Source of the DNA: Fictibacillus nanhaiensis
GTDB lineage: Bacteria > Bacillota > Bacilli > Bacillales > Fictibacillaceae
Reading direction: 5' to 3'
Length of the DNA: 64,000 bases
Assembly (NCBI RefSeq): GCF_023715445.1
Contig: NZ_JAMBOD010000001.1
Span: forward strand, 558,001-622,000
This document shows positions 27,882-36,100 of the stretch, piece after piece. Position numbers and translations under genes: made by a program. Under the pieces are notes generated by a model. The model was not told where the DNA came from. It saw only the letters and a program-made list of their open reading frames with translations, and ran no database searches. Each line of letters opens with the position of its first letter. Position 1 is the stretch's first letter.

Positions 27882-28798
27882 CCTGACAAGCGGTATATCT
27901 CTTTAAATGAACCGTCATAAATACGCTGTATTGTACCCGGTCCTTTGTCGCGGCTTAAAATTACATATCTTTGAAACAACGAAAGACCAGATAAAGGCTT
28001 CATTACCGGTCTTTTCAGTGCATCCTCCAAACTTCTTCCATGCGCAGTAAAAATCATCTGAACACCTGCATGCATGGCTTCCAGAATGGCCTCTCCATCT
28101 TCTTTCCTCCCGATTTCATCCACTATTAATACTTGCGGACTCATTGAACGTATAAGCATCATCATGCCTTCAGCTTTTGGACAGGCATCAAGTACATCTA
28201 CTCGTTTCCCAAGTGAATGCTGAGGAATTCCTTTTATGGCTCCTGCTATCTCAGAACGCTCATCCACGATTCCAACTTTATAAGAAGGAATATTTCTTTG
28301 TTTCACACCACAGCTGACCAGTCTTGCTATATCTCTTAAAAGTGTTGTTTTCCCGGTTTGCGGAGGACCAATCAGCAACGTATTATGCCAATTTTTTTGA
28401 AAAAGGTACGGAATTAGGGGTTCTGCAATGCCGATTTTTTGTCTAGCAATCCTAACGTTAAAAGAACTGATTTCTTTTATGGCTTTTACAAATCCATGCT
28501 CGGTTATTACTTTTCCAGCCAGTCCAACGCGATGACCGCCAGAGATTGTTATATATCCTCGTTTCAGTTCCTCTTCTAACGCATACAGGGAGTGCTGACT
28601 CAAACGATTCAGGAGAACTTGTGCTTCTTCTGCAGAAACCGGTCTTTCAGATGGATAGATCGGTTTTCCTGAACACACTATTTCAATTGGCTGTTCGATG
28701 CGGACCCTTATTTCTTCAACAGATTGAATAATGGAAGCAGGGAGATCTCTTAAAAGTTGCTGAATTTCATCAGGAAACAATCTAAAAATTTTGTCCAT
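27869..28798 (-). CDS. spoIIIAA: SpoIIIAA, ATPase of the SpoIIIA channel
   Basis: A 309-aa secretion-type AAA ATPase. Walker A is GPPQTGKTTLLRDIARL near residue 143 and Walker B is MSPQVLIVDEIGRKEDGEAILEAMHAG near 215. It resembles type II/IV secretion ATPases and is required for sigma-G activation. The ATG at 28796-28798 follows AGGAG by nine bases; a TTG two codons upstream is too close to it. A sigma-E promoter candidate lies 34 bases upstream. Confidence 0.96.
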   Translation of the reverse strand: MDKIFRLFPDEIQQLLRDLPASIIQSVEEIRVRIEQPIEIVCSGKPIYPSERPVSAEEAQVLLNRLSQHSLYALEEELKRGYITISGGHRVGLAGKVITEHGFVKAIKEISSFNVRIARQKIGIAEPLIPYLFQKNWHNTLLIGPPQTGKTTLLRDIARLVSCGVKQRNIPSYKVGIVDERSEIAGAIKGIPQHSLGKRVDVLDACPKAEGMMMLIRSMSPQVLIVDEIGRKEDGEAILEAMHAGVQMIFTAHGRSLEDALKRPVMKPLSGLSLFQRYVILSRDKGPGTIQRIYDGSFKEIYRLSGCTA

Positions 28799-28831
28799 AG
28801 CCAATGTCTCCTTTTAAAGACTCGTACTATA

Positions 28832-28860
28832 AACGTATGGCTTATCCTTATGCTTTATGC
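28832..28860 (-). promoter_or_regulatory. Probable sigma-E promoter of spoIIIA
   Basis: On the minus strand GCATAAA is followed after 14 bases by CATACGTT, close to the sigma-E consensus (ATA-type -35, CATACAnT -10). The spoIIIA operon of B. subtilis is transcribed by sigma-E in the mother cell. Confidence 0.6.
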
Positions 28861-28939
28861 CAATAATGAGAGGTTTAGAAGAGAGGATTAGATGAGAAAA
28901 ATGATAAAGTATATACATTTGAAGTTGTAAAATACAAAA

Positions 28940-28979
28940 AGCAGGTTTCATAACTAAATCATAGACGTAAAAACCTGCT
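28940..28979 (-). terminator. Second hairpin downstream of efp
   Basis: AGCAGGTTT / AAACCTGCT arms around a 22-base loop, followed by a short T stretch on the minus strand. It may back up the efp terminator before spoIIIA. Confidence 0.5.
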
Positions 28980-28996
28980 ATATTTATCTGTTTGTG

Positions 28997-29090
28997 ATAC
29001 TCCCACGTTATTTGAATTAATCCCGCGATATCCAGATTAATCCCACGATATCCAGATTAATCCCACACATTATTTTAAATAATCCCACGA
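28997..29090. repeat. Iterated TCCCACG repeat, 20-bp period
   Basis: TCCCACG or a one-base variant starts at 29001, 29021, 29041, 29061 and 29083. The middle units are near-identical 20-mers (ATTAATCCCACGATATCCAG). The array fills much of the 394-bp gap between spoIIIAA and efp. It is not a CRISPR array: there are no unique spacers. Confidence 0.85.
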
Positions 29091-29149
29091 AAAAGAGAAA
29101 ATATCGAATTTTCGACAAAACCAGGACATCCATTTTCTGAAAAGAAACA

Positions 29150-29184
29150 AAAAAGCCTTATTCCACAAAGGAATAAGACTTTTC
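29150..29184 (-). terminator. Terminator of the aroQ-papA-efp operon
   Basis: AAGTCTTATTCC / GGAATAAGGCTT stem around TTTGT, with six T on the minus strand, nine bases past the efp stop. Confidence 0.9.
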
Positions 29185-29192
29185 TATCTTAA

Positions 29193-29750
29193 TTATGCGC
29201 GTGAAACGTAAGCTGCATTTCTAGTGTCAATAACAAGCTTGTCTCCTTGGTTTACAAAGAAAGGGACTTGTACAATTAATCCTGTTTCAAGCGTAGCAGG
29301 TTTTGTTCCGCCTGATGCAGTATCACCTTTTATTCCAGGCTCTGTTTCAGCTACTACTAATTCAACTGTATTCGGAAGCTCAACACCGATCGTTTCGCCT
29401 TGGTATGTCATAATATGAACTGTCATGTTCTCAAGAAGGTATTTCAACTCATACTCAATTTGAGATGCAGGCAGTTCGATTTGTTCGTAAGTTTCGTTAT
29501 CCATGAATGTGTGAGTATCACCAGAAGCATAAAGATATTGCATACGGCGATTTTCAATATGTGCTTTTGAAACTTTTTCACCACCGCGGAATGTTTTTTC
29601 TTGAATTCCACCAGTTCGCAAGTTTCGAAGCTTTGAACGAACGAATGCTGCCCCTTTTCCTGGCTTAACATGCTGGAATTCTAATACTTGCCAAATTCCT
29701 CCGTCAACTTCAATCGTTAATCCTGTTTTAAAATCGTTTACTGAAATCAT
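29193..29750 (-). CDS. efp: Translation elongation factor P
   Basis: A 185-aa three-domain factor that rescues ribosomes stalled at polyproline. The domain I loop [14 protein letters not shown] carries Lys32, the residue modified in B. subtilis EF-P, and the C-terminal signature [34 protein letters not shown] is present. It follows the Xaa-Pro peptidase gene by 19 bases. Confidence 0.98.
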   Translation of the reverse strand: MISVNDFKTGLTIEVDGGIWQVLEFQHVKPGKGAAFVRSKLRNLRTGGIQEKTFRGGEKVSKAHIENRRMQYLYASGDTHTFMDNETYEQIELPASQIEYELKYLLENMTVHIMTYQGETIGVELPNTVELVVAETEPGIKGDTASGGTKPATLETGLIVQVPFFVNQGDKLVIDTRNAAYVSRA

Positions 29751-29769
29751 GTTTTTTCCTCCTGAATGC

Positions 29770-30843
29770 TTAACTTATCGTTATAAGAGATTTTGTAGAG
29801 TGGGTAAGTGATTCATTTCCGTCCTTTGTAATAAGGGCATCATCTTCAATCCGAACTCCGCCAAGACCAGCAACATAGATCCCCGGTTCAACCGTCACGA
29901 GCATCCCTGGCTCAAGTACGGTATCAGACTTTACAGACAAAGCAGGTCCTTCATGAACATCTAAACCGATACCATGTCCTGTTGAATGACCAAAATAATC
30001 TCCATAACCTTTTGAAGCAATATAATCCCGGGTTAAAGCATCTGCTTCCTTACCAGTCATTCCTGGTTTAATGCCTTTCATGCCCAGCATTTGTGCATCA
30101 TAAACAATCTGATAAATTTCTTTGAGTTCATCCGAGACATTTCCGATCGCTACAGTACGTGTAATATCTGAACAATAACCTTTGTAGTATGCACCAAAAT
30201 CTAAGGTTACTAATTCACCAGTTTCGATAACTTTATCAGATGCCACACCATGTGGAAGCGCTGATCGATAACCCGAAGCCACAATGATATCAAATGATGA
30301 AGAAGTTGCTCCATTTTTTCTCATAAAAAACTCTAGTTCATTCGAAACTTCCCGTTCTGTTAATCCCGGACGAATAAAATTGATAATATGTGAAAAAGCA
30401 GCATCAGCAATGGATGCTGCATCCTTTACTATCTTAATCTCTGATTCATCCTTAATCAAGCGCAACTTTTCCACGAGCCCTGAAAGCGGAACCAGCTCTG
30501 TACTAGCAGATTTTAAATGGTTATCATATGTACGATAGGCAGAGAATGTTAAATCATCTTGTTCAAAACCTAGTTTATTAATAGATAGTTCTTTTGTTAG
30601 TTTAGCAATTTCTTCAGGAATAGGAGAAGTATGCATAACTACACGATATCCCTGTGCTTGTTCAGCTGCTTGAGTCTTATACCTAAAGTCAGTCACCAAA
30701 ATAGCTTCATCTTTCGTAATCAGAAGTACACCTGAACTTCCTTTAAAACCGCTTAAGTAAAAACGATTTGAAGAAGATGTCACTAACATTGCATCAATAT
30801 CAAAGCTTTCAAATAATTGCCTTGCTCTTTCTACACGTTCCAT
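29770..30843 (-). CDS. yqhT: Xaa-Pro dipeptidase/aminopeptidase (YqhT, M24)
   Basis: A 357-aa M24 metallopeptidase cleaving X-Pro bonds. The N-terminal creatinase-like domain (about 1-125) precedes the pita-bread domain with metal ligands in [18 protein letters not shown] (two Asp), [14 protein letters not shown] (His), [13 protein letters not shown] (Glu) and [12 protein letters not shown] (Glu). The start ATG at 30841-30843 lies seven bases after GGGGG within the aroQ end; the ATG two codons earlier is too close to it. In B. subtilis this gene also lies between aroQ and efp. Confidence 0.93.
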   Translation of the reverse strand: MERVERARQLFESFDIDAMLVTSSSNRFYLSGFKGSSGVLLITKDEAILVTDFRYKTQAAEQAQGYRVVMHTSPIPEEIAKLTKELSINKLGFEQDDLTFSAYRTYDNHLKSASTELVPLSGLVEKLRLIKDESEIKIVKDAASIADAAFSHIINFIRPGLTEREVSNELEFFMRKNGATSSSFDIIVASGYRSALPHGVASDKVIETGELVTLDFGAYYKGYCSDITRTVAIGNVSDELKEIYQIVYDAQMLGMKGIKPGMTGKEADALTRDYIASKGYGDYFGHSTGHGIGLDVHEGPALSVKSDTVLEPGMLVTVEPGIYVAGLGGVRIEDDALITKDGNESLTHSTKSLITIS

Positions 30844-30845
30844 TT

Positions 30846-31298
30846 TCATTCCCCCATTTTCAAATCGTTTCCAAAAAATTGAAGCGCCAGTTTATAGCTA
30901 TCAAATCCAAACCCAGAGATTTGTCCGATCGTAACAGGAGCGATCACAGATTCCCGCCTAAATTCTTCTCTGGCGTGAACATTTGATATATGAACTTCAA
31001 TAACCGGGACAACTACACTGGCAATTGCATCTCTAATCGCATAACTATAATGAGTATAAGCCCCTGCGTTTAAAACAATTCCCTCAAAGGCATCGGAAGA
31101 ATCGTGGATATAATCAATGATTTCTCCCTCAATGTTACTTTGTCTAAAAGTGACATCTAAGAAAAGCTTAGAGGCTGCTCTTTCCAGCTCGACCTGCAGA
31201 TCGTCCAATGTTTTTTCCCCGTAAATACCTGGCTCGCGTTTTCCTAAACGATTTAAATTAGGTCCGTTGATAACCAGGATAGACTTTCTGTATTCCAT
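30846..31298 (-). CDS. aroQ: Type II 3-dehydroquinate dehydratase
   Basis: A 150-aa dodecameric enzyme of the shikimate pathway. It shows ILVINGPNLNRLGKREPGIYG with the catalytic Arg and Tyr, the substrate loop LNAGAYTHYSYAIRDAI, and EVHISNVHAREEFRRESVIAP with the catalytic His. A plausible start is the ATG at 31296-31298, five bases after GGTGA; an eight-codon extension to 31322 cannot be excluded. Shikimate kinase aroK is encoded 17 kb away at 48.7 kb. Confidence 0.95.
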   Translation of the reverse strand: MEYRKSILVINGPNLNRLGKREPGIYGEKTLDDLQVELERAASKLFLDVTFRQSNIEGEIIDYIHDSSDAFEGIVLNAGAYTHYSYAIRDAIASVVVPVIEVHISNVHAREEFRRESVIAPVTIGQISGFGFDSYKLALQFFGNDLKMGE

Positions 31299-31320
31299 TA
31301 ACGTCACCAAGCCTTTACAC

Positions 31321-31351
31321 AAAAAAATAGAATGTTCTTACAACATTCTAT
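31321..31351 (-). terminator. Terminator of yqhR
   Basis: ATAGAATGTT / AACATTCTAT with a 5-base loop, followed by a run of seven T on the minus strand. Confidence 0.88.
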
Positions 31352-31375
31352 CATAGCGTTTGTTCTTTTGGATAG

Positions 31376-31891
31376 TTACGAACTTTGTGCTGACTGCTTC
31401 TTTTCGTGGGCCTCGCCAAATCGTTCTCTATATTCAAATGAAATAGAATACCCTATAAAAACACCATATAATATATAAATACAGAGTGTTGTAGTAATCG
31501 TATTTTTACCGATTGTATCCATGGGTTCCAGTCCTGGAAAGATCGGATGCAACAAATAAAAAACGATTCCCCACAATGCAGCTCCAAATACAATTCCGCA
31601 CCACATCGAATTTATTTTAGCAAACGCGTAACGATATCCGATCGCAACTAAGATCGAAAGCAAGGCAATAATAAGTATACTGATAAGCTGTCCGATCCAT
31701 TGTGATTTCCATTTTCCTAATGCCCATGGTGCCAAAACGAGCGCGGGTCCTACCTTCGAAAAATTTAAATAATAGGCAATGAACCCAAACGTAGACCATA
31801 TAAGTCCTCCAAAAAATCCTACACCAACAACCCGGCTCATGAAAGAAGTTTGAGTTTCTTGTTTATTTTGTTCTAAGTTTTTATCGTCCAT
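31376..31891 (-). CDS. yqhR: Membrane protein YqhR
   Basis: A 171-aa protein with four predicted transmembrane helices (about 20-40, 62-84, 93-112 and 132-152) and charged ends, the size and position of B. subtilis YqhR. Its function is unknown. It is divergent from yqhQ. Confidence 0.85.
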   Translation of the reverse strand: MDDKNLEQNKQETQTSFMSRVVGVGFFGGLIWSTFGFIAYYLNFSKVGPALVLAPWALGKWKSQWIGQLISILIIALLSILVAIGYRYAFAKINSMWCGIVFGAALWGIVFYLLHPIFPGLEPMDTIGKNTITTTLCIYILYGVFIGYSISFEYRERFGEAHEKKQSAQSS

Positions 31892-32082
31892 TTACGAACA
31901 CCTCCAACATCTCTAGTATGTCCACAAAATACCTGCCCAAACTTCTCTAGCCCATTCATTCATAATCAGTGTAAAACCAGTATAAAATGGGAAAAATACA
32001 AATAAATCATACCTTCTGGAGGAATATCCAGCTTTACTGTAGAATAGAAAGTACCTACAAAATATTAGGCTGGGGGTCCAAC

Positions 32083-33027
32083 ATGACAAAAGAGAAAAAG
32101 CCCGTATACGGCGGTCAAGCCGTACTTGAAGGGGTTATGTTTGCGGGAAAGCATACGTATGTAACGGCAATAAGAAGAAATGATGATTCAATTGAGTATT
32201 TTGAGCTAAAAAAGAAACCCGCTCCTGTTTTAACAAAGCTAAAGAAAATTCCCTTTGTTAGAGGATTTATCGCTATTATCGAGGCAAGTATGAACGGTAC
32301 ACAGCACCTGAACTTTTCAGCAGAACGGTTTGGAGTTAATCCTGGTGAAGAACAAGTAGAAGAAGATGAAAAACCATCGAAGTTTACCTTTTTCTTCAGC
32401 TTAGCCATTATCGGGATTCTATCGTTTTTATTTGGAAAGTTTGTTTTCACACTGGTTCCAGTCTTTTTGGCTGAAGCTTTTCGCTTTATTGTACCCGGTC
32501 ATCTAGGTCAAAATCTTTTAGAAGGTTTGTTTAAGTTTATCTTTTTATTAAGCTACATTTACTTTGTATCTTTAACTCCGGCTATAAAAAGAGTATTTAT
32601 GTACCACGGAGCAGAGCACAAAGTGATCAACACTTTTGAAGCTGGTGATGAGCTTACGGTAGAAAATGTTAAACGTCACTCCAGACTTCATTACCGCTGC
32701 GGCAGTAGTTTTATCTTATTTACAGTACTAGTTGGAATGGTCATTTATTATTTCTTTCCTTCTGACCCGCTTTGGCTGAGAATTTTATGCAGACTGGCGC
32801 TTATACCTGTCGTATTAGGGGTATCTTTTGAAGTATTACAGCTAACAAACAAACTCCGCGATGTTCCCTTCCTTCGATTTTTAGGATATCCAGGACTTTG
32901 GCTTCAATTACTTACTACAAAAGAACCTGACGAAAAACAAATAGAAGTTTCTATCCTATCTTTTAATGAAATGCTTAAGCGTGACGCATCCTATGAAAGA
33001 GAGAAAAACGCAAGTCAAATTGTTTAA
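32083..33027 (+). CDS. yqhQ: DUF1385 membrane protein YqhQ
   Basis: A 314-aa DUF1385 protein: the N-terminus KPVYGGQAVLEGVMFAGKH, several hydrophobic segments (about 105-130, 140-165, 220-245) and the conserved MYHGAEHKVINTFEAGDELTVENVKRHSRLHYRCGSSFILF. The biochemical role of the family is not established. I chose the ATG at 32083, six bases behind GGGGG. Confidence 0.92.
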   Translation: MTKEKKPVYGGQAVLEGVMFAGKHTYVTAIRRNDDSIEYFELKKKPAPVLTKLKKIPFVRGFIAIIEASMNGTQHLNFSAERFGVNPGEEQVEEDEKPSKFTFFFSLAIIGILSFLFGKFVFTLVPVFLAEAFRFIVPGHLGQNLLEGLFKFIFLLSYIYFVSLTPAIKRVFMYHGAEHKVINTFEAGDELTVENVKRHSRLHYRCGSSFILFTVLVGMVIYYFFPSDPLWLRILCRLALIPVVLGVSFEVLQLTNKLRDVPFLRFLGYPGLWLQLLTTKEPDEKQIEVSILSFNEMLKRDASYEREKNASQIV

Positions 33028-33046
33028 TACTAAGGAGGTGAAACTG

Positions 33047-33415
33047 TTGCAACAGAATAGCAGAAGATTGCATCCTATCATTTGGTTTGTCATTTCACTG
33101 GCTGTTGTCGGAATCCTTTATCAACTGATCACTTCACCTCGCCAACTGTTTACAACCCTTCTGATCGGAGCAGCAGTGGTCGCCGTTTTTTACTTTATAT
33201 TTCGCAGGACTTCAGCAGGAGTAAACGGCAAATATAAAAAAGCAGTAAAACAATCTAAGAAACGGTATGGCTCCAATCAAAAACCCTCAAAAACATCACC
33301 GTTATTTTCGAACAAGAAAGTGAAAAGTACCACACAAAAAAAACGGGCTAGAGAGCATCACTTGACTGTAATCGAAGGGAAAAAGAACAAGAAAAAAAAT
33401 CGAGCCTCCTTTTAA
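33047..33415 (+). CDS. yqhP: YqhP-like small membrane protein (SA1362 type)
   Basis: A 122-aa protein with two transmembrane helices (about 13-30 and 40-58) and a long very basic C-terminal tail. It matches the position and form of YqhP/SA1362-like proteins, of unknown function. The start is a TTG at 33047, eight bases behind AGGAGG. Its end overlaps the convergent terminator shared with yqhO. Confidence 0.75.
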   Translation: MQQNSRRLHPIIWFVISLAVVGILYQLITSPRQLFTTLLIGAAVVAVFYFIFRRTSAGVNGKYKKAVKQSKKRYGSNQKPSKTSPLFSNKKVKSTTQKKRAREHHLTVIEGKKNKKKNRASF

Positions 33416-33434
33416 GGATCAGGCTCGATTTTTG
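33393..33434. terminator. Bidirectional terminator between yqhP and yqhO
   Basis: AAAATCGAGCCT / AGGCTCGATTTT stem with A/T runs on both sides, shared by the convergent genes and overlapping the end of each. Confidence 0.9.
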
Positions 33435-34348
33435 TATGCGGGATAAGGATATGATTTTCCTGTAATCCAGCCTTGTAAAAATTGTTCAGCTCTGTCATAG
33501 CCAACCTGGTAGAGTTCATTTTTCGCATCGGTCGATAACTGAAAATCAATAACAGATACATGCTTAACAGGCATAAAAATAATATCTCTGGCATCATGGG
33601 AATCGATATAGCGGTTGTCATGGGCTTGCATCATCGTTTCAAACAATGCTTTAAAAAGCTGTACAGCATTATTCACCTGATGTTCCGGTATGTGATCATT
33701 AATATATGAGCTAAGCTGAAAACCTAAAACAGGCCGAACTGGAACTCGGTCTTTTCGTTGAAAAAGCCACATTGGAAAATTACTAAGAACCCCTCCATCT
33801 ACAATATAACTTTTCTGTCCAACCCGATTAAACAGTTTGATTGGATAAAAGAAATATGGAAGGCTGCAGCTCATACGAACCGCCCGGGCAATCGGAAACC
33901 GTTCAGGAAGTAAGCCATACTCCTCAAGATCATCAGGAAGAACAATGAGCCTTCCCCTTGTTATATCAGATGCAATAATCTTTAAACTTCCATAAGGAAT
34001 ATCTGCAAACGTAACAATCCCTCGGTTAGCCAAAAGCGTTGCCACCCAGTTTTCTAAATAATCTCCTTTAAACAGACCTAACTTCCAGTATAGTTTCAGC
34101 CAGTTCATAAAAGGGATCGGAACAATTGTTTTACTCGTATCCAGGAACTTTTTAAAATCTAATCCTTCAATAATGGTCTTCATTTCATCTGCTTTGTATC
34201 CGGCTTTAATCAAAGCAGCCATTAATGCACCCGCACTCGTCCCCGCTACCCTCTCAAAAGTAAGACCTCTGTGTTCTGCCGCCTCAACAGCCCCAATCAA
34301 AGTAAGAGCCTTGATCCCGCCGCCTGAAAATACGCCGTCTATTCGCAT
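33419..34348 (-). CDS. yqhO: Patatin-like phospholipase YqhO
   Basis: A 309-aa patatin-family protein. It has the oxyanion motif FSGGGIKAL at the N-terminus, the catalytic serine in GTSAG near residue 40, and the Asp dyad in VDGGVLSNFP near 196. Such proteins are acyl hydrolases acting on lipids; the substrate is unknown here. The ATG at 34346-34348 lies seven bases after GGAGGA. Confidence 0.92.
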   Translation of the reverse strand: MRIDGVFSGGGIKALTLIGAVEAAEHRGLTFERVAGTSAGALMAALIKAGYKADEMKTIIEGLDFKKFLDTSKTIVPIPFMNWLKLYWKLGLFKGDYLENWVATLLANRGIVTFADIPYGSLKIIASDITRGRLIVLPDDLEEYGLLPERFPIARAVRMSCSLPYFFYPIKLFNRVGQKSYIVDGGVLSNFPMWLFQRKDRVPVRPVLGFQLSSYINDHIPEHQVNNAVQLFKALFETMMQAHDNRYIDSHDARDIIFMPVKHVSVIDFQLSTDAKNELYQVGYDRAEQFLQGWITGKSYPYPAYKNRA

Positions 34349-34413
34349 GGCCATCTCCTCCACTACTATCCTAATCGACAGAAGATGTCCTTTATAACTA
34401 TTTTTTTGCAAAG

Positions 34414-34444
34414 TAAAAAAACAACCATAAATAGTTATGATTGT
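34414..34444 (-). terminator. Terminator of mntR
   Basis: ACAATCATAACTATTTATGGTTGT hairpin on the minus strand (arms at 34421-34430 and 34435-34444) followed by seven T. It overlaps the mntR stop codon. Confidence 0.8.
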
Positions 34445-34869
34445 CCTTGTTCTTCATTCTTTGCTTGTACTTCCCTTAATTCATTTATACGATCTTTGTT
34501 TTCTTCAAAAAACTGCACAAGATCACCTATTCGGTCAATAGCATTCCAGCTTAAGTGATGCTCAATTCCTTCAACATCTTGAAAGATGTTTTCCTCATCT
34601 ACCCCGATTACCTTCAGAAATTCTTCTAATAATTCATGTCTGTATACTAAACGCTTGCCTAGTTTTTTTCCGTTTGGTGTTAAAACAAAGCCTCTGTATT
34701 TTTCATAAACGACATACTTGCCTTTGTCGAGTTTTTGAATCATCTTGGTCACAGAAGAGGGATGTACTTCCAGGTTTTCTGCGAGGTCTGATACCCTTGC
34801 ATAACCTTTCTCTTCAATTAGGGCGTAGATTCGTTCGATATAGTCTTCCATACTTGGGGTTGGCGGCAA
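34435..34869 (-). CDS. mntR: Manganese transport regulator MntR
   Basis: A 144-aa DtxR-family repressor of manganese uptake. The winged helix [40 protein letters not shown] is followed by the dimerisation/metal domain with ligands in [10 protein letters not shown] (Asp9, Glu12), [10 protein letters not shown] and [18 protein letters not shown]. The start is a TTG behind GGAGGG, and it reproduces the family N-terminus. Confidence 0.96.
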   Translation of the reverse strand: MPPTPSMEDYIERIYALIEEKGYARVSDLAENLEVHPSSVTKMIQKLDKGKYVVYEKYRGFVLTPNGKKLGKRLVYRHELLEEFLKVIGVDEENIFQDVEGIEHHLSWNAIDRIGDLVQFFEENKDRINELREVQAKNEEQGQS

Positions 34870-34961
34870 AATGTTCCCTCCCTATACTAAAACCGATTGG
34901 TCTCTATAAAAAGGATACTATAGAAATGTTAGAGTGACAAGGGAATACCCTTTACCGGAAT

Positions 34962-35999
34962 TTACGTAAAATACTCAATTTTCGCATTCGGAAACATCGT
35001 TTGGATATATTTTTCAACGGTTTCTCGCAACCGGGCAGCTTGATCATCCTGATACACATATTTCCCGATTCCATAACGACCCCATTTGTATTTGCGCTCT
35101 TCCTCGTTCATTTCAAGTTTCGATTTCGGATAGTTTTTTTCAATGATCCGCTTTGCAGGTTTTGTGAACCGATGCTGAATCAGTTCAAAGGTTAAATCGT
35201 TTATTAAATGTTTTGGGAGCTTTGCTTCTAATGTATCAAAAAGTTCCTTGTATCCTTCTTCCCATTCTTTATGCAGATAAAGAGGCGCTACAATAAAACC
35301 TAGTGGATACCCTGCTTCAGCCACCTTAATTGCAGCATTAATTCTTTCTTCTAAGGGGCTAGTACCAAGTTCGAAATTTTTGATAACGTATTGTGAATTC
35401 ACACTAAATCTAAATCGTGTCCGGCCCTGATGCTTTGCATCAAGAAGATGATCAACATGATGATATTTCGTTGTAAATCTAAGCCTGCCTAGATCTGTAT
35501 TACCAAAAAACTCAATCGCTTTTTTTAAATTATGAGTGAGATGGTCGATTCCAACGATATCAGACGTACATGATGCTTCAAATCTTGTGATCTCTGGTGC
35601 TCTTTCCTGTATATACTTTTCAGCCTGAGCAAAAATTTCATCTGTGTTGACATACGTTCTTAAATAAGGTTTGCTTCCAAGTGTGGTTTGCAAGTAACAA
35701 TAATGACAATGACCCATGCAGCCGGTTGCAAGCGGAATCGCATATTCAGCAGAAGGCTTTGAAGTATCGAACTTTAAAGTTTTACGAATTCCGACAACAA
35801 GTGTAGATTTCGCAGTTCGGTATTTTTGAAAATCATTTTCCCCAGGTAAGTCACGAATTTGGTTATGAGAAGTTGTCTCTCGGATTTCCACTTCTAAATT
35901 GCTGAACTTCTCGAATAATTCTTTCCCTAAAGGATATTCAAGCGCTCGCGGTTCAAAATATATCAGCTGCGGCATGAACGGTTTATTAGCACCAGCCAT
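34962..35999 (-). CDS. splB: Spore photoproduct lyase
   Basis: A 345-aa radical SAM enzyme that repairs the spore photoproduct thymine dimer during germination. The cluster motif is CMGHCHYC (Cys94, 98 and 101), and the conserved H-donating cysteine is C143 in EASCTSDIVG. The start at 35997-35999 follows GGGGGG by seven bases and gives the family length. No splA lies upstream. Confidence 0.96.
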   Translation of the reverse strand: MAGANKPFMPQLIYFEPRALEYPLGKELFEKFSNLEVEIRETTSHNQIRDLPGENDFQKYRTAKSTLVVGIRKTLKFDTSKPSAEYAIPLATGCMGHCHYCYLQTTLGSKPYLRTYVNTDEIFAQAEKYIQERAPEITRFEASCTSDIVGIDHLTHNLKKAIEFFGNTDLGRLRFTTKYHHVDHLLDAKHQGRTRFRFSVNSQYVIKNFELGTSPLEERINAAIKVAEAGYPLGFIVAPLYLHKEWEEGYKELFDTLEAKLPKHLINDLTFELIQHRFTKPAKRIIEKNYPKSKLEMNEEERKYKWGRYGIGKYVYQDDQAARLRETVEKYIQTMFPNAKIEYFT

Positions 36000-36057
36000 A
36001 TACATACCCCCCAATTTTTTCACAAATGATGGAGTTAGTATGTGTTAATTTTGGCAA

Positions 36058-36090
36058 AAGAAAAGAAGGAACCTTTTCCAGTCCCTTCTA
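36058..36090 (-). terminator. Terminator of nrdJ
   Basis: AGAAGGGACTGG / CCTTCT-type imperfect hairpin with a T-rich tail on the minus strand, just after the nrdJ stop. Confidence 0.65.
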
Positions 36091-36100
36091 GTCATTAAAA

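Noticed and set aside
28997-29090. CRISPR array
   Set aside because: The whole 20-bp unit repeats, with no unique spacers, no cas genes and only about three full copies.
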